A DNA stretch of 64,000 nucleotides, from contig NZ_CP026121.1 in the NCBI RefSeq assembly GCF_003330845.1, forward strand, positions 2,337,501 to 2,401,500. The letters are read 5' to 3'. Both the position numbers and the translations under genes were made by a program. Origin of the DNA: Streptomyces sp. Go-475. GTDB taxonomy: Bacteria; Actinomycetota; Actinomycetes; Streptomycetales; Streptomycetaceae. Each line of letters opens with the position of its first letter. The first letter of the stretch is position 1. Below the pieces are notes generated by a model. It made no database searches. It was not told the DNA's origin and was given only the letters and a program-made list of their open reading frames with translations. Of this stretch, positions 26,491-35,675 are shown piece by piece.

Positions 26491-27116
26491 AGGGCGTAGT
26501 CGACGAGGGTGTCGGTGTACTCGTAGGAGATCGGGCCCGTGTGCTGGAGCCAGCGCTGGGCGAGCGGGGAGATGAAGAACTCCAGGGCGATGCGCAGGTC
26601 GAGGCCCTCGCGGATCTGCCCGGCGGCCTGGGCGGCGCGCAGCCGGTCCATGTAGAGGTCGAGCGAGGGCTGCATCAGCTTGGCCACGAGCTCGCGCCCG
26701 AGCTGTTCGTTGACGACGCCCTCGGCGGCCAGGGCCCGGGACGGCACCTCGAACCTCGGGTCGCGCATCTGGTCGACGGTGGCGCGCAGGACGCCCTTGA
26801 CGTCGGCGGCGAGGTCGCCGGTGTCCGGGAAGGTGTACGGCACCGGCTCCGGCGCCGCCTCCCGCTGTGACTGTTCGGCCAGGTCGAGGAAGGCCTCCAT
26901 GAGCACGTCCGCCTTCGACGACCACCAGCGGTAGATCGTCTGCTTCCCGACGCCGGCGCGGGCGGCGATCCCCTCGATGGTGGTCTTCGGGTAGCCGACC
27001 TCTACGACGAGCGCGAGGGCGGCGTCGTAGATGGCGCGGCGGGACCTCTCGCTGCGCCGGGTGGCGTCGGGGGCGGACTTGGCGGGGGCGGACTGCGCGG
27101 ACTTCTGGACGGCCAT
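26469..27116 (-). CDS. TetR-family regulator, 215 aa
   Basis: Helix-turn-helix TTIEGIAARAGVGKQTIYRWW around residues 45-65, with a C-terminal domain of the TetR_C_11 type. It is divergent from a small DUF6243 gene. Two inverted repeats of the form AGACG-N3-CGTCT lie in the 105-bp gap, so it probably represses both itself and that gene. The ligand is unknown. Confidence 0.92.
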   Translation of the reverse strand: MAVQKSAQSAPAKSAPDATRRSERSRRAIYDAALALVVEVGYPKTTIEGIAARAGVGKQTIYRWWSSKADVLMEAFLDLAEQSQREAAPEPVPYTFPDTGDLAADVKGVLRATVDQMRDPRFEVPSRALAAEGVVNEQLGRELVAKLMQPSLDLYMDRLRAAQAAGQIREGLDLRIALEFFISPLAQRWLQHTGPISYEYTDTLVDYALHGLAPR

Positions 27117-27139
27117 GGGTCGAATTTATCAGGTTGACA

Positions 27140-27192
27140 AGACGGAGCGTCTCGCGGACAGTGGAAGCATGATTGCGAGACGAACCGTCTCG
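27140..27192. promoter_or_regulatory. twin TetR operators in the divergent promoter region
   Basis: Site 1 is AGACG-GAG-CGTCT (27140-27152), directly after a TTGACA-like -35 at 27134-27139. Site 2 is a perfect CGAGACG-AAC-CGTCTCG (27176-27192). They share the same core, and their centres are 38 bp apart, so both promoters of the divergon can be covered by the adjacent TetR protein. Confidence 0.65.
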
Positions 27193-27221
27193 TCACCTTG
27201 ATGGTCAGGAAGGAGCCCGAC

Positions 27222-27428
27222 ATGGCCCGAGGCGGAGCCGGAAACCTGCTGGGTGTCGGAGGATCGCGCCAGAACCTCGGTCGCAAGGCCCTGCGCGGCG
27301 GCGGCCGGGGCGGCCGGGTCGGCGGCGGACTCGATCCGCAGGCCCAGAAGCGCGAACTGCTGCGCAAGCTGCAGGAGAAACGACAGCAGCAGGAGAAGGA
27401 GGGGCGTACGACCGACCGGTCGTCGTGA
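27222..27428 (+). CDS. small basic protein, DUF6243-like, 68 aa
   Basis: ATG 27222 with a strong AAGGAG site. The protein opens MARGGAGNLLGVGGSRQNLG, has a Gly/Arg-rich stretch, and then a charged helix (about 45-62) with repeated Gln/Lys/Glu. It is typical of the DUF6243 family of actinobacteria. Nucleic-acid binding is plausible from charge but unproven. Expression is likely controlled by the divergent TetR protein through the twin operators. Confidence 0.75.
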   Translation: MARGGAGNLLGVGGSRQNLGRKALRGGGRGGRVGGGLDPQAQKRELLRKLQEKRQQQEKEGRTTDRSS

Positions 27429-27502
27429 GCCTCCCCCGCCCGGGGGAGCGCGTCCCCCCGAGCGCGGGATCCTCCCGGGGCGTCCGGCGGATGTACTGAA
27501 GC

Positions 27503-27520
27503 GGTCGCGGCTCCGCGACC
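27503..27520 (+). terminator. short GC hairpin after the DUF6243-like gene
   Basis: Perfect 8-bp arms GGTCGCGG and CCGCGACC with a 2-nt loop lie 75 nt after the stop, in a gene-free stretch before the S37 peptidase. Confidence 0.4.
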
Positions 27521-27560
27521 GACGGACATCCGCACCACGGGCCCCCGGGAGGACTCACTC

Positions 27561-28910
27561 ATGCGCGCGTGGACCAGACGACGGCTGCTCACCTCCGCGG
27601 CCTCGGCCGTGTCGGCGGCGGGCCTCGCGGCGACGGCGGCCGCACCGGCACGGGCGGCGGACGCCCTCCGGCCCGGGCCCGGGGAGCGTGATATCGCGGA
27701 CGCCCTCCGCTCACTGCCCGGCCTGCGTCTGATCGAGGAGCGGCGGGACGCCGAGCCCGGGTACCGGCACTTCGTCCTGGGCCTGCGCCAGCCGGCCGAC
27801 CACACGAACCCCGCGGCGGGCACCTTCGAGCAGCGCCTCACCCTGCTCCACACCAGCGCCGACCGGCCCATGGTGCTCACCACCACGGGCTACCACGCGG
27901 TCCTCACGCCCCGGCGGAGCGAACCGGCGATCCTGCTCGGCGCCGGCCAGCTCCAGGTGGAACACCGTTACTTCGGCGCCTCCCTCCCCGCCGGGCCCGG
28001 CTACGCCCATCTCACGATCCGCCAGGCCGCCGACGACCACCACCGCGTCGTCCGCCTCTTCCGCCGGCTCTACCCCGGCGCGTGGATCTCCACCGGCAGC
28101 AGCAAGGGCGGCATGGCCGGCGTCTACCACCGCCGCTTCCACCCCGGGGACGTGGAGGGCACGGTGGTCTACTCGGCGCCGAACAACGCCGACGACCGCG
28201 ACGACTCCGCCTGCCTCCGCTTCCTGGAGACGGTCGGCACCGCTCCCGGCCGCGAGGCCGTCAAGGCCGCCCAGCGGCAACTGCTGCTGCGCCGGGCCGA
28301 GCTGGTCGCCCGCTACGAGGCGTGGGCGTCCGCCGAGGGCGACACCTTCCGCGTCATCGGCAGCGCCGACCAGGCGTTCGAGATCGCCGTCCTGCGTGTG
28401 CTGTTCATGTTCTGGCAGCGCGCGACTCCGGCCGACGTCGCCACGATCCCCGGCCCGCGGGCGACGGCCGACGAGCTGTACGCGTGGCTGGACGCGTGGG
28501 CGGGACTGCCCCTGTACGCCGACACGGCGGCGCGGCGGTACGTCCCGTACTGGTACCAGATCGGCACTCAGCTCGGGTACGGCGCTGTCCCCACCGCCCA
28601 CGTGGCGGACCTGCTGCGCCACCCCGACGGCATCGCGGCACGCTCCTTCGTCCCCCGGGACGTCCCCATGGTCTTCGACCCGGCGGCCATGCCGGACATC
28701 GACCGCTGGGTCCGCCGTCGCGGCAGCCGCATGCTGTTCGTCAACGGCGCCCAGGATCCCTCGGTCGCCGAGCACTTCCGTCCCGGCGGTGCCGACTCAC
28801 GGGTCCTGTGGGTGCCGGGCGGCAATCACAGCGTCGGCATCGCAGACCTGTCCCCCGCCGACCGGGCGTGGGCGGAGGGGGCGTTGCACCGCTGGGCGGG
28901 CCGCGGGTAG
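27561..28910 (+). CDS. secreted S37-family (PS-10) aminopeptidase
   Basis: Twin-arginine leader RRRLLTSAASAVSAAG with cleavage near PARA. The alpha/beta-hydrolase peptidase of S37 type has nucleophile Ser in STGSSKGGMAG, the preceding conserved VEHRYFG segment, acid residue region NGAQDPS and late His in GGNHSVG. Family members such as the S. mobaraensis prolyl tri/tetrapeptidyl aminopeptidase trim peptides outside the cell. The 449-residue length is normal. It ends one base before the convergent Rsm22-like gene. Confidence 0.9.
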   Translation: MRAWTRRRLLTSAASAVSAAGLAATAAAPARAADALRPGPGERDIADALRSLPGLRLIEERRDAEPGYRHFVLGLRQPADHTNPAAGTFEQRLTLLHTSADRPMVLTTTGYHAVLTPRRSEPAILLGAGQLQVEHRYFGASLPAGPGYAHLTIRQAADDHHRVVRLFRRLYPGAWISTGSSKGGMAGVYHRRFHPGDVEGTVVYSAPNNADDRDDSACLRFLETVGTAPGREAVKAAQRQLLLRRAELVARYEAWASAEGDTFRVIGSADQAFEIAVLRVLFMFWQRATPADVATIPGPRATADELYAWLDAWAGLPLYADTAARRYVPYWYQIGTQLGYGAVPTAHVADLLRHPDGIAARSFVPRDVPMVFDPAAMPDIDRWVRRRGSRMLFVNGAQDPSVAEHFRPGGADSRVLWVPGGNHSVGIADLSPADRAWAEGALHRWAGRG

Positions 28911-28911
28911 G

Positions 28912-29907
28912 TCACGCGGCCGGGTCGGCGGGCGGCCAGGGGTCTCCCCAGTCGGCGTCCCGTGCCGCCTTGTACCGGTCGCCGTGGCGTTTGGTGACGG
29001 TGGCGCGGCGCAGGGACGGTTCGGTCTCGCACAGGTCGAGGAGGACCTGGCCCTTGCGGATCTGGGGGCGCCGCACGATCCGGGAGGGTGCCGGGGCGAC
29101 CGGGAAGCGGGCGGCGGCGACGTAGCTGAACTTCTCGTCCTCGTAGGCGAGGGAGCCGCCCTTGACCTGGCGGTGCAGGGAGGACCGGCTGACCCGGGCG
29201 GAGAAGTGGCACCAGTCCGCGCCCGGGGCGATCGGGCAGGCGGCGCTGTGCGGGCAGGGGGCGGCGACGTGGAACCCGGCGGTGACCAGCCGGTCGCGGG
29301 CCTCGATGACGCGGGCGTAGCCGTCGGGGGTGCCGGGTTCCACGATCACGACGGCCTGGGCGGCGGCAGCGGCGGCGTCGACGAGGGCGGTGCGGTCGGG
29401 GGCGGTCAGCTCGTTCAGGACGTACGACACCGTGACGAGATCGGTGCTCTCCAGCGTGAGCGCCGCTCCGATCCGGGCGCGCTGCCACCGTACGTCCCGC
29501 AGGGCCGGGTCGGCCGCGGCGATCTCCCGGCCGAGGGCGAGGGCGGGCTCGGCCCAGTCGAGCACGGTGACGGGCCGCTCCCCGCCCCAGGTCGCGCTCA
29601 CGGCCCAGGCCGCGGCGCCCGTGCCGCCGCCGAGATCCAGGTGCCCGCCGGGCACCCACCCGGGCACGGCCTCCGCGAAGGCCTCCAGCGCCGACCGCAC
29701 CGCCTCGAAGGTGGCGGGCATCCGGTAGGCGGCGTAGGCGGCGACGTCGGCGCGGTCCCGGAGGATCGGGGCGTCGGTCGGGGTGGCCCCCCGGTAGCTG
29801 GCGATCAGCCGCTCGACGGCCTGCGAGGCCTGCCGGGGCGGCAGCCCGTCGAGCAGTCCGGCGAGTGCGGCACGGAGGGTTTCGGCCGGGGGTGCGGGGG
29901 CGTTCAC
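28912..29907 (-). CDS. Rsm22-family small-subunit rRNA methyltransferase-like protein, 331 aa
   Basis: S-adenosylmethionine motif HLDLGGGTGAAAWA at about residue 92, followed by VTVLDWAEPAL. A Cys-rich segment CPHSAACPIAPGADWCHF at about 220-237 matches the metal-binding cluster of Rsm22 proteins. Rsm22 relatives act on or stabilise the small ribosomal subunit in mitochondria. The bacterial role is less well known. No operon partner is seen. Confidence 0.88.
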   Translation of the reverse strand: MNAPAPPAETLRAALAGLLDGLPPRQASQAVERLIASYRGATPTDAPILRDRADVAAYAAYRMPATFEAVRSALEAFAEAVPGWVPGGHLDLGGGTGAAAWAVSATWGGERPVTVLDWAEPALALGREIAAADPALRDVRWQRARIGAALTLESTDLVTVSYVLNELTAPDRTALVDAAAAAAQAVVIVEPGTPDGYARVIEARDRLVTAGFHVAAPCPHSAACPIAPGADWCHFSARVSRSSLHRQVKGGSLAYEDEKFSYVAAARFPVAPAPSRIVRRPQIRKGQVLLDLCETEPSLRRATVTKRHGDRYKAARDADWGDPWPPADPAA

Positions 29908-30067
29908 CCGGTGATTCTACGAGGCGCGGCCACCGCGCCCCGGGGGCGGGACGGGGCGGTCGACGGTGACCGGGATCACCACGTCCCGCAGGCCTCGGAC
30001 AGGTCCGGGCAGGGCGGCGGACTATTCCCTGCGGGGGCCTGCGCCGTGTCCCTAGGATCCCGCCCTG

Positions 30068-30334
30068 ATGAAAAGACGTGTGCAGTTCACCGAGCAGGTC
30101 GCGCGGTTCCGTGAGTACATCCCGGTCGCCGACCGGGAGAAGTTCCGGCGGCTCGTCGACAGGATCGCGGCCGAGCCCGAGGGCGCCGGCAGTCACCTCG
30201 CCTACACGAACGACACCGTGACGCGCGCGGCCTGGGAGGACCGCGTCATGATCCACTACGTGGTGACCTGCTTCTTCGTGGTCGTCATCGAGGCCGACAT
30301 CTACGACGCGTCGCGCGGCTTCAACGAGGTGTAG
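30068..30334 (+). CDS. small hypothetical protein, 88 aa, RelE/ParE-like in outline
   Basis: MKRRVQFTEQVARFREYIPV continues into a helix and ends in a beta-rich part (VMIHYVVTCFFVVVIEADIY). The helix-helix-strand order is reminiscent of RelE/ParE toxins, but no antitoxin gene is adjacent and catalytic residues are not assignable. A -10-like TAGGAT ends 9 nt before the ATG, again suggesting a leaderless message. Function unknown. Confidence 0.6.
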   Translation: MKRRVQFTEQVARFREYIPVADREKFRRLVDRIAAEPEGAGSHLAYTNDTVTRAAWEDRVMIHYVVTCFFVVVIEADIYDASRGFNEV

Positions 30335-30342
30335 GCGCCCCC

Positions 30343-31473
30343 TCACCTTCCCCTCAGAGCCCGGGCCACCCGCGACCCCGCCGCCGCCCTCGGCGCGCTG
30401 TCCGGTCGGCGGCGGCGTGGATGGACCGCGTTCGTCAGGAGGATCAGGAACGTGTCCGTCGCCGGGTCGAGGACCAGGGACGTGCCCGTGAAGCCCGTGT
30501 GGCCCGCCGCGCCGCGACCGGCGAGGTCGCCCATGAACCAGGGCTGGTCGAGCAGGAAGCCGAGGCCGGGCGGGGTGAACAGGAGCTCGACGAAGTCGGG
30601 GCCGAGGATGCGGGCCGGGCCGTAGGAGCCGCCGGCGAGGAGGGTGCGGCAGAACACCGCGAGGTCCCGGCCGGTGGAGAACAGGCCCGCGTGGCCCGCC
30701 ACTCCCCCGAGCGCCCAGGCGTTCTCGTCGTGCACCTCGCCCCGCAGCATCCCCCGGTCCGACTTGGCCCACGGCCGCCGCTGGTCCTCCGTCGCCGCCG
30801 CGCCCGGGCACGGCCCGAACTCCGTCGCCGTCATGCCCAGCGGCCGGGTGATGCCGTCGTGGACGAGGACGTCGAGGGGGCGGCCGGTGAGGCGTTCCAG
30901 GACGTGCTGGAGGAGGAGCATGTTGAGGTCGGAGTAGCAGTAGGCGCCGGGCACCCCGACCGGGGCCTCCGCCCGGAGTGCCGCGAGGCGTTCGGCGTCG
31001 TCGGCGCAGTCGTACAGGGGGAGTTCGGGCCGCAGCCCGGACGTGTGGGTGAGGAGCTGGCGGACGGTGATGCCGTGCCGGGCCGCCGCCGTGAAGTCGG
31101 GCAGGTACGCGCCCACCTTCGCGTCGATGCCCAGCGTGCCGCGCTCGATCTGCTGCACGGCGGCCACGGACGTGAACAGTTTGGTGAGGGACGCCAGGTC
31201 GAAGGGCGTGTCCACGGTCATCGGGACCCGGTCCTCGGGGGGCAGTTCCACACCGGCGTCGGTGGTCTCGTCGTAGGCCGAATAGCGGACGGCCCAGCCC
31301 GCGGCCTCCTCGACGGCGATCACGGGGCCGCGTCCCACGACCAGGACCGCGCCGGGTGCCCAGGGGCGCTGCCCGGTGGTGAGGACGTGGACCTCCCGGA
31401 CGAGCCGGCGCAGTTCCCCGGGGTCGAGTCCGGCCCGTTCCGGCGTGCCGTGGCGCAGTCTCGGTGCGCTCAG
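30343..31473 (-). CDS. serine hydrolase, class C beta-lactamase/esterase family
   Basis: Penicillin-binding fold with S-x-x-K in FDLASLTKLF, Y-x-N-like YSDLNM, and a C-terminal GHTGFTG in place of the K-T-G box. There is no signal peptide, so it is probably a cytoplasmic esterase or peptidase. No ATG/GTG gives a good start. CTG 31473-31471 overlaps the upstream MFS stop as CTGA and is preceded 7 nt upstream by GGAGGGAG, so I place the start there (376 aa). GTG 31518 is the alternative. It is translationally coupled to the MFS gene. Confidence 0.85.
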   Translation of the reverse strand: MSAPRLRHGTPERAGLDPGELRRLVREVHVLTTGQRPWAPGAVLVVGRGPVIAVEEAAGWAVRYSAYDETTDAGVELPPEDRVPMTVDTPFDLASLTKLFTSVAAVQQIERGTLGIDAKVGAYLPDFTAAARHGITVRQLLTHTSGLRPELPLYDCADDAERLAALRAEAPVGVPGAYCYSDLNMLLLQHVLERLTGRPLDVLVHDGITRPLGMTATEFGPCPGAAATEDQRRPWAKSDRGMLRGEVHDENAWALGGVAGHAGLFSTGRDLAVFCRTLLAGGSYGPARILGPDFVELLFTPPGLGFLLDQPWFMGDLAGRGAAGHTGFTGTSLVLDPATDTFLILLTNAVHPRRRRPDSAPRAAAGSRVARALRGR

Positions 31474-32768
31474 CTGTCCGCTCCCTCCACACTCGCGCGG
31501 GCCCTCCAGGGTCGGCACATTCCCACGAAGCAGGCCAGTGCCACCAGTGCGGCGGCCAGTTGGACGACGGCCATCGGGAGGGCGGTGTCCTCCCCGGCGA
31601 CGCCGACCAGCGGGGACGCGATCGCCCCGATGAGGAAGGAGGACGTGCCGAGCAGGGCGGAGGCGGAGCCCGCGGCGTGCTTGGTGCGCATCAGGGCGAG
31701 GGCCTGGGTGTTGGGCAGGGTGATGCCCATCGCGGACATCAGCACGAAGAGGGCGGCCGCGACGGGCGCGAGCCCGACCTCGCCGAACACGCCCAGGGAC
31801 ATCAGCAGCAGCGCGGTCGCCGCGGTGATGACGATCGCCAGGCCGATGCCGAGCACCCGGTCCAGGCTGACCCGGCCGACCAGGACCTTGCCGTTGATCT
31901 GGCCGACGACGACCAGTCCGACCGAGTTGACGCCGAACAGCAGGCTGAACGTCTGCGGGGAGGCGCCGTAGATCTCCTGGATGACGAACGGGGACGCCGA
32001 GATGTAGGCGAAGAGGGCGGCGAAGGCGAAGCCGCCGGTGAGCATGTAGCCGGTGAAGGAACGGTCGGCCAGCAGGGTGCGCATCGCGCGCAGGGCCTCG
32101 CCGACGCCGCCGCTGTGCCGTTCGGCGGGCGGCAGGGTCTCGGGGAGCTTCGTCCAGACCAGGACGCCGATGAGGACGCCGATGACCGTGAGGACCGCGA
32201 AGACGCCCCGCCAGTCGGTCACGCGCAGGACCTGCCCGCCGATCAGCGGCGCGACGATCGGGGCGACCCCGGAGATCAGCATGAGGGTGGAGAAGAAGCG
32301 GGCCATGGCCATGCCGTCGTACAGGTCGCGGACGACGGCCCGGGCGATGACGATGGCGGCGGCGCCCGCGAGGCCCTGCGCCAGCCGGAAGGCGACGAGG
32401 AGTTCGACGGTGGGGGCGAGCGCGCACAGCACGGTGGCGACGACGAAGACGGCGAGCCCGGCGAGCAGCGGGCGGCGGCGCCCCCACCGGTCGCTCATCG
32501 GCCCGACGACGAGCTGCCCGAGGGCCATGCCGGCCAGGCAGGCGGTGAGGGTGAGCTGGACGGTCGCGGCGGGCGCGTGCAGGGAGCGGGTGACCTCCGG
32601 CAGCGACGGGAGGTACATGTCCATCGCCAGCGGCGGTACGGCGGTCAGGCTGCCGAGGAGGAAGGTGACCAGGAGCCCGGTGCGGCGGTGCGGTGTGAGG
32701 TCGGGCCGCTCCGCCCCGGCTGCGACCTCCTGCGCGGTCTTCGATATGGACGCCCCACCCTCGGGCAT
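31470..32768 (-). CDS. Bcr/CflA-type MFS drug exporter, 432 aa
   Basis: Twelve-helix exporter with motif MDMYLPSLPEV in the first loop (Bcr/CflA hallmark) and GPMSDRWGRRRPLLAG between helices 2 and 3. ATG 32768 has GGAGGGA upstream; an in-frame ATG at 32798 is less well supported. It is followed, with a 4-nt overlap, by a serine hydrolase, so the pair may detoxify and export one class of compound. That link is inference from gene order. Confidence 0.9.
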   Translation of the reverse strand: MPEGGASISKTAQEVAAGAERPDLTPHRRTGLLVTFLLGSLTAVPPLAMDMYLPSLPEVTRSLHAPAATVQLTLTACLAGMALGQLVVGPMSDRWGRRRPLLAGLAVFVVATVLCALAPTVELLVAFRLAQGLAGAAAIVIARAVVRDLYDGMAMARFFSTLMLISGVAPIVAPLIGGQVLRVTDWRGVFAVLTVIGVLIGVLVWTKLPETLPPAERHSGGVGEALRAMRTLLADRSFTGYMLTGGFAFAALFAYISASPFVIQEIYGASPQTFSLLFGVNSVGLVVVGQINGKVLVGRVSLDRVLGIGLAIVITAATALLLMSLGVFGEVGLAPVAAALFVLMSAMGITLPNTQALALMRTKHAAGSASALLGTSSFLIGAIASPLVGVAGEDTALPMAVVQLAAALVALACFVGMCRPWRARASVEGADS

Positions 32769-32855
32769 GAGTCCCTCCCTTTTCGAGTCGATCGGCACCT
32801 ATGCTCTCAGCTCGTACGGACTGCTAGGGGTCACCGAGGTGAAGGCGGGGCGGGA

Positions 32856-33902
32856 ATGACGGCGGACACGGTGCGGTGGGGGATCCTGGCGACCGGGGGG
32901 ATCGCGGCCGCGTTCACCGCGGACCTGGTCGACCTGCCGGACGCGGAGGTCGTGGCGGTGGCGTCACGGTCGCAGGAGTCGGCGAAGGCGTTCGCGGAGC
33001 GGTTCGGGATCCCCCGGGCGTACGGCGACTGGAACGCGCTCGCGCGGGACGAGGACATCGATGTCGTCTACGTCGCCACCCCGCACACCGCGCACCGGAC
33101 GGCGGCCGGTCTGTGCCTGGCGGCCGGGCGGAACGTGTTGTGCGAGAAGCCGTTCACGCTGAACGTGCGCGAGGCGGAGGAACTCGTCGCGCTGGCGCGG
33201 GAGCACGGGCGCTTCCTGATGGAGGCGATGTGGATGTACTGCAATCCGCTGGTGCGGCGGCTGAAGGCGCTGGTGGACGACGGGGCGATCGGCGAGGTGC
33301 GCAGCGTGCAGGCGGACTTCGGGCTGGCCGGTCCGTTCCCGCCCTCGCACCGGTTGCGGAACCCGGAGCTGGGCGGGGGCGCGCTGCTCGATCTGGGCGT
33401 GTATCCGGTGTCGTTCGCGCAGTTGCTGCTCGGGGAGCCGTCGGACGTCGCGGCGCGAGCGGTGCTCTCGGACGAGGGCGTCGATCTCCAGACGGCAGCG
33501 GTGCTCTCTTGGGAGAGCGGCGCTCTCGGTTCGGTGCACTGCTCCATCGTGGGCGGTACGGCGACCGTCGCCTCGGTCACCGGCTCGAAGGGCCGGATCG
33601 ACATTCCGGGCGGCTTCTTCTTCCCGGACCGTTTCGTGCTGCACCGGGACGGCCGTGACGCCGAGGAGTTCGCGGCCGACCCGGCGGACGGGCCGCGCAA
33701 CAGCCTGCGCCACGAGGCGTCCGAGGTGATGCGCGCCCTGCGGGCCGGTGAGACGGAGTCCCCGCTCGTCCCGCTCGACGGCACGCTCGCCGTGATGCGG
33801 ACGCTCGACGCGATCCGGGACCGCGTCGGCGTCCGCTACCCCGGTGAGACCCCGGGCGAGACCCCGGACGAGGGCCTCACGACGGCACTCACGCCGGCTT
33901 GA
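32856..33902 (+). CDS. Gfo/Idh/MocA-family oxidoreductase, 348 aa
   Basis: N-terminal Rossmann domain starting WGILATGGIAAAF, with the family E-K-P motif in LCEKPFTLN. The C-terminal GFO_IDH_MocA domain contains GGGALLDLGVYPV. Such enzymes oxidise or reduce sugars or their derivatives with NAD(P). The substrate is not predictable. It is divergent from the Bcr-type exporter (87 bp). The tail carries a PGETPGETPDE repeat, and its last 14 bp overlap the convergent PhoD gene. Confidence 0.92.
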   Translation: MTADTVRWGILATGGIAAAFTADLVDLPDAEVVAVASRSQESAKAFAERFGIPRAYGDWNALARDEDIDVVYVATPHTAHRTAAGLCLAAGRNVLCEKPFTLNVREAEELVALAREHGRFLMEAMWMYCNPLVRRLKALVDDGAIGEVRSVQADFGLAGPFPPSHRLRNPELGGGALLDLGVYPVSFAQLLLGEPSDVAARAVLSDEGVDLQTAAVLSWESGALGSVHCSIVGGTATVASVTGSKGRIDIPGGFFFPDRFVLHRDGRDAEEFAADPADGPRNSLRHEASEVMRALRAGETESPLVPLDGTLAVMRTLDAIRDRVGVRYPGETPGETPDEGLTTALTPA

Positions 33903-35529
33903 GCCCCTGCTCGCCCACCTCCGTCACGAAGGACGCGGCCGTCGTGACCGGCGCCCCCTGCCGGGTCACGTACGGCACCGTCCTGAAGTCGGCGCGTGCC
34001 GCCTCACGTCCGAGCGCGACGGTGACGTAGCCGCGGCGGCCGTTGAAGAACTTCAGGTGCGGGTTGGCGGACATGTAGGTGTCCCAGGTGGCGGGCTTGT
34101 CGGCGCCGTCCCGGCCGCTGGAGACCGACGTCGCCACGATCTCGGTGCCGAGCGTGGCGGAGGACGGGTCGTCGAAGTCGTCCTTGATGTCGAGGGCGTA
34201 GGCGGAGTGCACGTCGCCGCTGAGCACCATCAGGCTCTCCACGCCGGCGGCCTTCGCGCCGTCGAGGACGCGGCGGCGGGAGGCGCTGTAGCCGTCCCAG
34301 GCGTCCATCGACACCCGGGAAGGGGTGGTGGCGTCCATGTTCCGGCGGGAGAACAAGACCTGCTGCGGTACGACGTTCCACAGCGCCCGCGAGGAGCGCC
34401 AGCCGTCGAGCAGCCACCGCTCCTGGGTGGCGCCGGTCATGGTGCGCGCCGGGTCGTCGGACTCGGGGCCGGGCACGTGCGCCTTGTCGCCGTAGGCCTG
34501 GTCCGAGCGGTACTGGCGGGTGTCCAGGACGTCGAACTGGGCGAGCCGGCCCCAGGTCAGGCGGCGGTAGAGCCGCATGTCGGGTCCGGCGGGGCGCTGG
34601 GGCCGGCGCAGGGGCTGGTTCTCCCAGTAGGCGCGGTAGGCGGCGGCGCGGCGCAGCAGGAACTCCTCCGGCGGGACGCTGTTCTCGGGGATGTCGTCGG
34701 CGTAGTTGTTCTCGGTCTCGTGGTCGTCCCAGGTGACGACGAAGGGGTGCGCGGCGTGCGCGGCGGCCAGGTCCGGGTCGGACCTGTAGAGGGCGTACCG
34801 CAGCCGGTAGTCCTCCAGGGTCAGCGTCTCGCGGTTGAACAGGTCGGGCAGGGTGCGGTCCGTGTAATTGCGCCGGCCGCCGACGGAGTTGACGGCGTAC
34901 TCGTAGAGGTAGTCGCCGAGGTGGAGGACGAGGTCGACGTCGTCGGCGGCGAGGTGGGCGTACGGCGTGTAGTAGCCGTCGTGGTAGGCCTGGCAGGAGA
35001 CGGCGGCGAGGGTGAGGGCCGCCACGCGGCTGCCGGGGTCGGGGGCGGTGCGGGTGCGGCCGGTGGGGCTGGTCCAGCGGCCCACGCGGAAGCGGTAGTG
35101 GTAGACGCGGCCGGCCTCCAGGTGGCCCACCTCGACGTGGACGGTGTGGTGGAACTCGGGGTGCGCGGTGGCGGTGCCGCGCCGGGCGACGCGGCGGAAG
35201 CGCTCGTCGTGGGCGAGTTCCCAGTGGACGGTGACGCGTTCGGCGGGCAGTCCGCTGTCGGCCTGGAAGGGGGCGGGCGCGAGGCGGGTCCACAGGATCA
35301 CGGAGCCGGGAAGGGGGTCGCCGGAGGCGACGCCCAGCGTGAACGGGTTCTCGGTGATCCGCGCGGCGTCGAGTTCTGCGGCGGCCGCGACTCCCGGGGA
35401 CGGCAGGTTGGTCGCGAAGGCCAGCGCGGCGGCGGCGCCGGTCCTGGTGAGGAAGCGGCGGCGGCCGATGTGGCGGGCGGCCGCGCGGAGTTCGGGGGCG
35501 TGCTGGGACGGGTGTGCTGCGGGTGTCAT
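33889..35529 (-). CDS. phoD: secreted alkaline phosphatase D
   Basis: Twin-arginine leader GRRRFLTRTGAAAALAF, a PhoD N-terminal beta domain, then the metallophosphatase domain with VSCQAYHDGYY, HLGDYLYEY, TWDDHETENNYAD and LSGDVHS. These supply the Fe/Ca ligands of PhoD. It hydrolyses phosphate mono- and diesters, including teichoic acids, outside the cell. The 546-residue length is normal. No clear PHO box could be confirmed upstream. ATG 35529 has GGGAGGA before it. Confidence 0.94.
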   Translation of the reverse strand: MTPAAHPSQHAPELRAAARHIGRRRFLTRTGAAAALAFATNLPSPGVAAAAELDAARITENPFTLGVASGDPLPGSVILWTRLAPAPFQADSGLPAERVTVHWELAHDERFRRVARRGTATAHPEFHHTVHVEVGHLEAGRVYHYRFRVGRWTSPTGRTRTAPDPGSRVAALTLAAVSCQAYHDGYYTPYAHLAADDVDLVLHLGDYLYEYAVNSVGGRRNYTDRTLPDLFNRETLTLEDYRLRYALYRSDPDLAAAHAAHPFVVTWDDHETENNYADDIPENSVPPEEFLLRRAAAYRAYWENQPLRRPQRPAGPDMRLYRRLTWGRLAQFDVLDTRQYRSDQAYGDKAHVPGPESDDPARTMTGATQERWLLDGWRSSRALWNVVPQQVLFSRRNMDATTPSRVSMDAWDGYSASRRRVLDGAKAAGVESLMVLSGDVHSAYALDIKDDFDDPSSATLGTEIVATSVSSGRDGADKPATWDTYMSANPHLKFFNGRRGYVTVALGREAARADFRTVPYVTRQGAPVTTAASFVTEVGEQGLKPA

Positions 35530-35675
35530 CCGGTCCTCCCCTGGCGAATGGCTGCAGGGGGCATTGGAGTGGCCGGGGACGACACCCGGTCGACACGGAC
35601 ACAGCACTCGCGTGACGGACTGATGAGTTCCGCATGGCGGGCCCTCCCGTGGCCCCTCCCGTACGCTGCGGGCCC

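Noticed and set aside
30068..30334. Toxin-antitoxin system
   Set aside because: The small protein is only vaguely RelE/ParE-like and no partner gene is adjacent, so a TA module is not supported.
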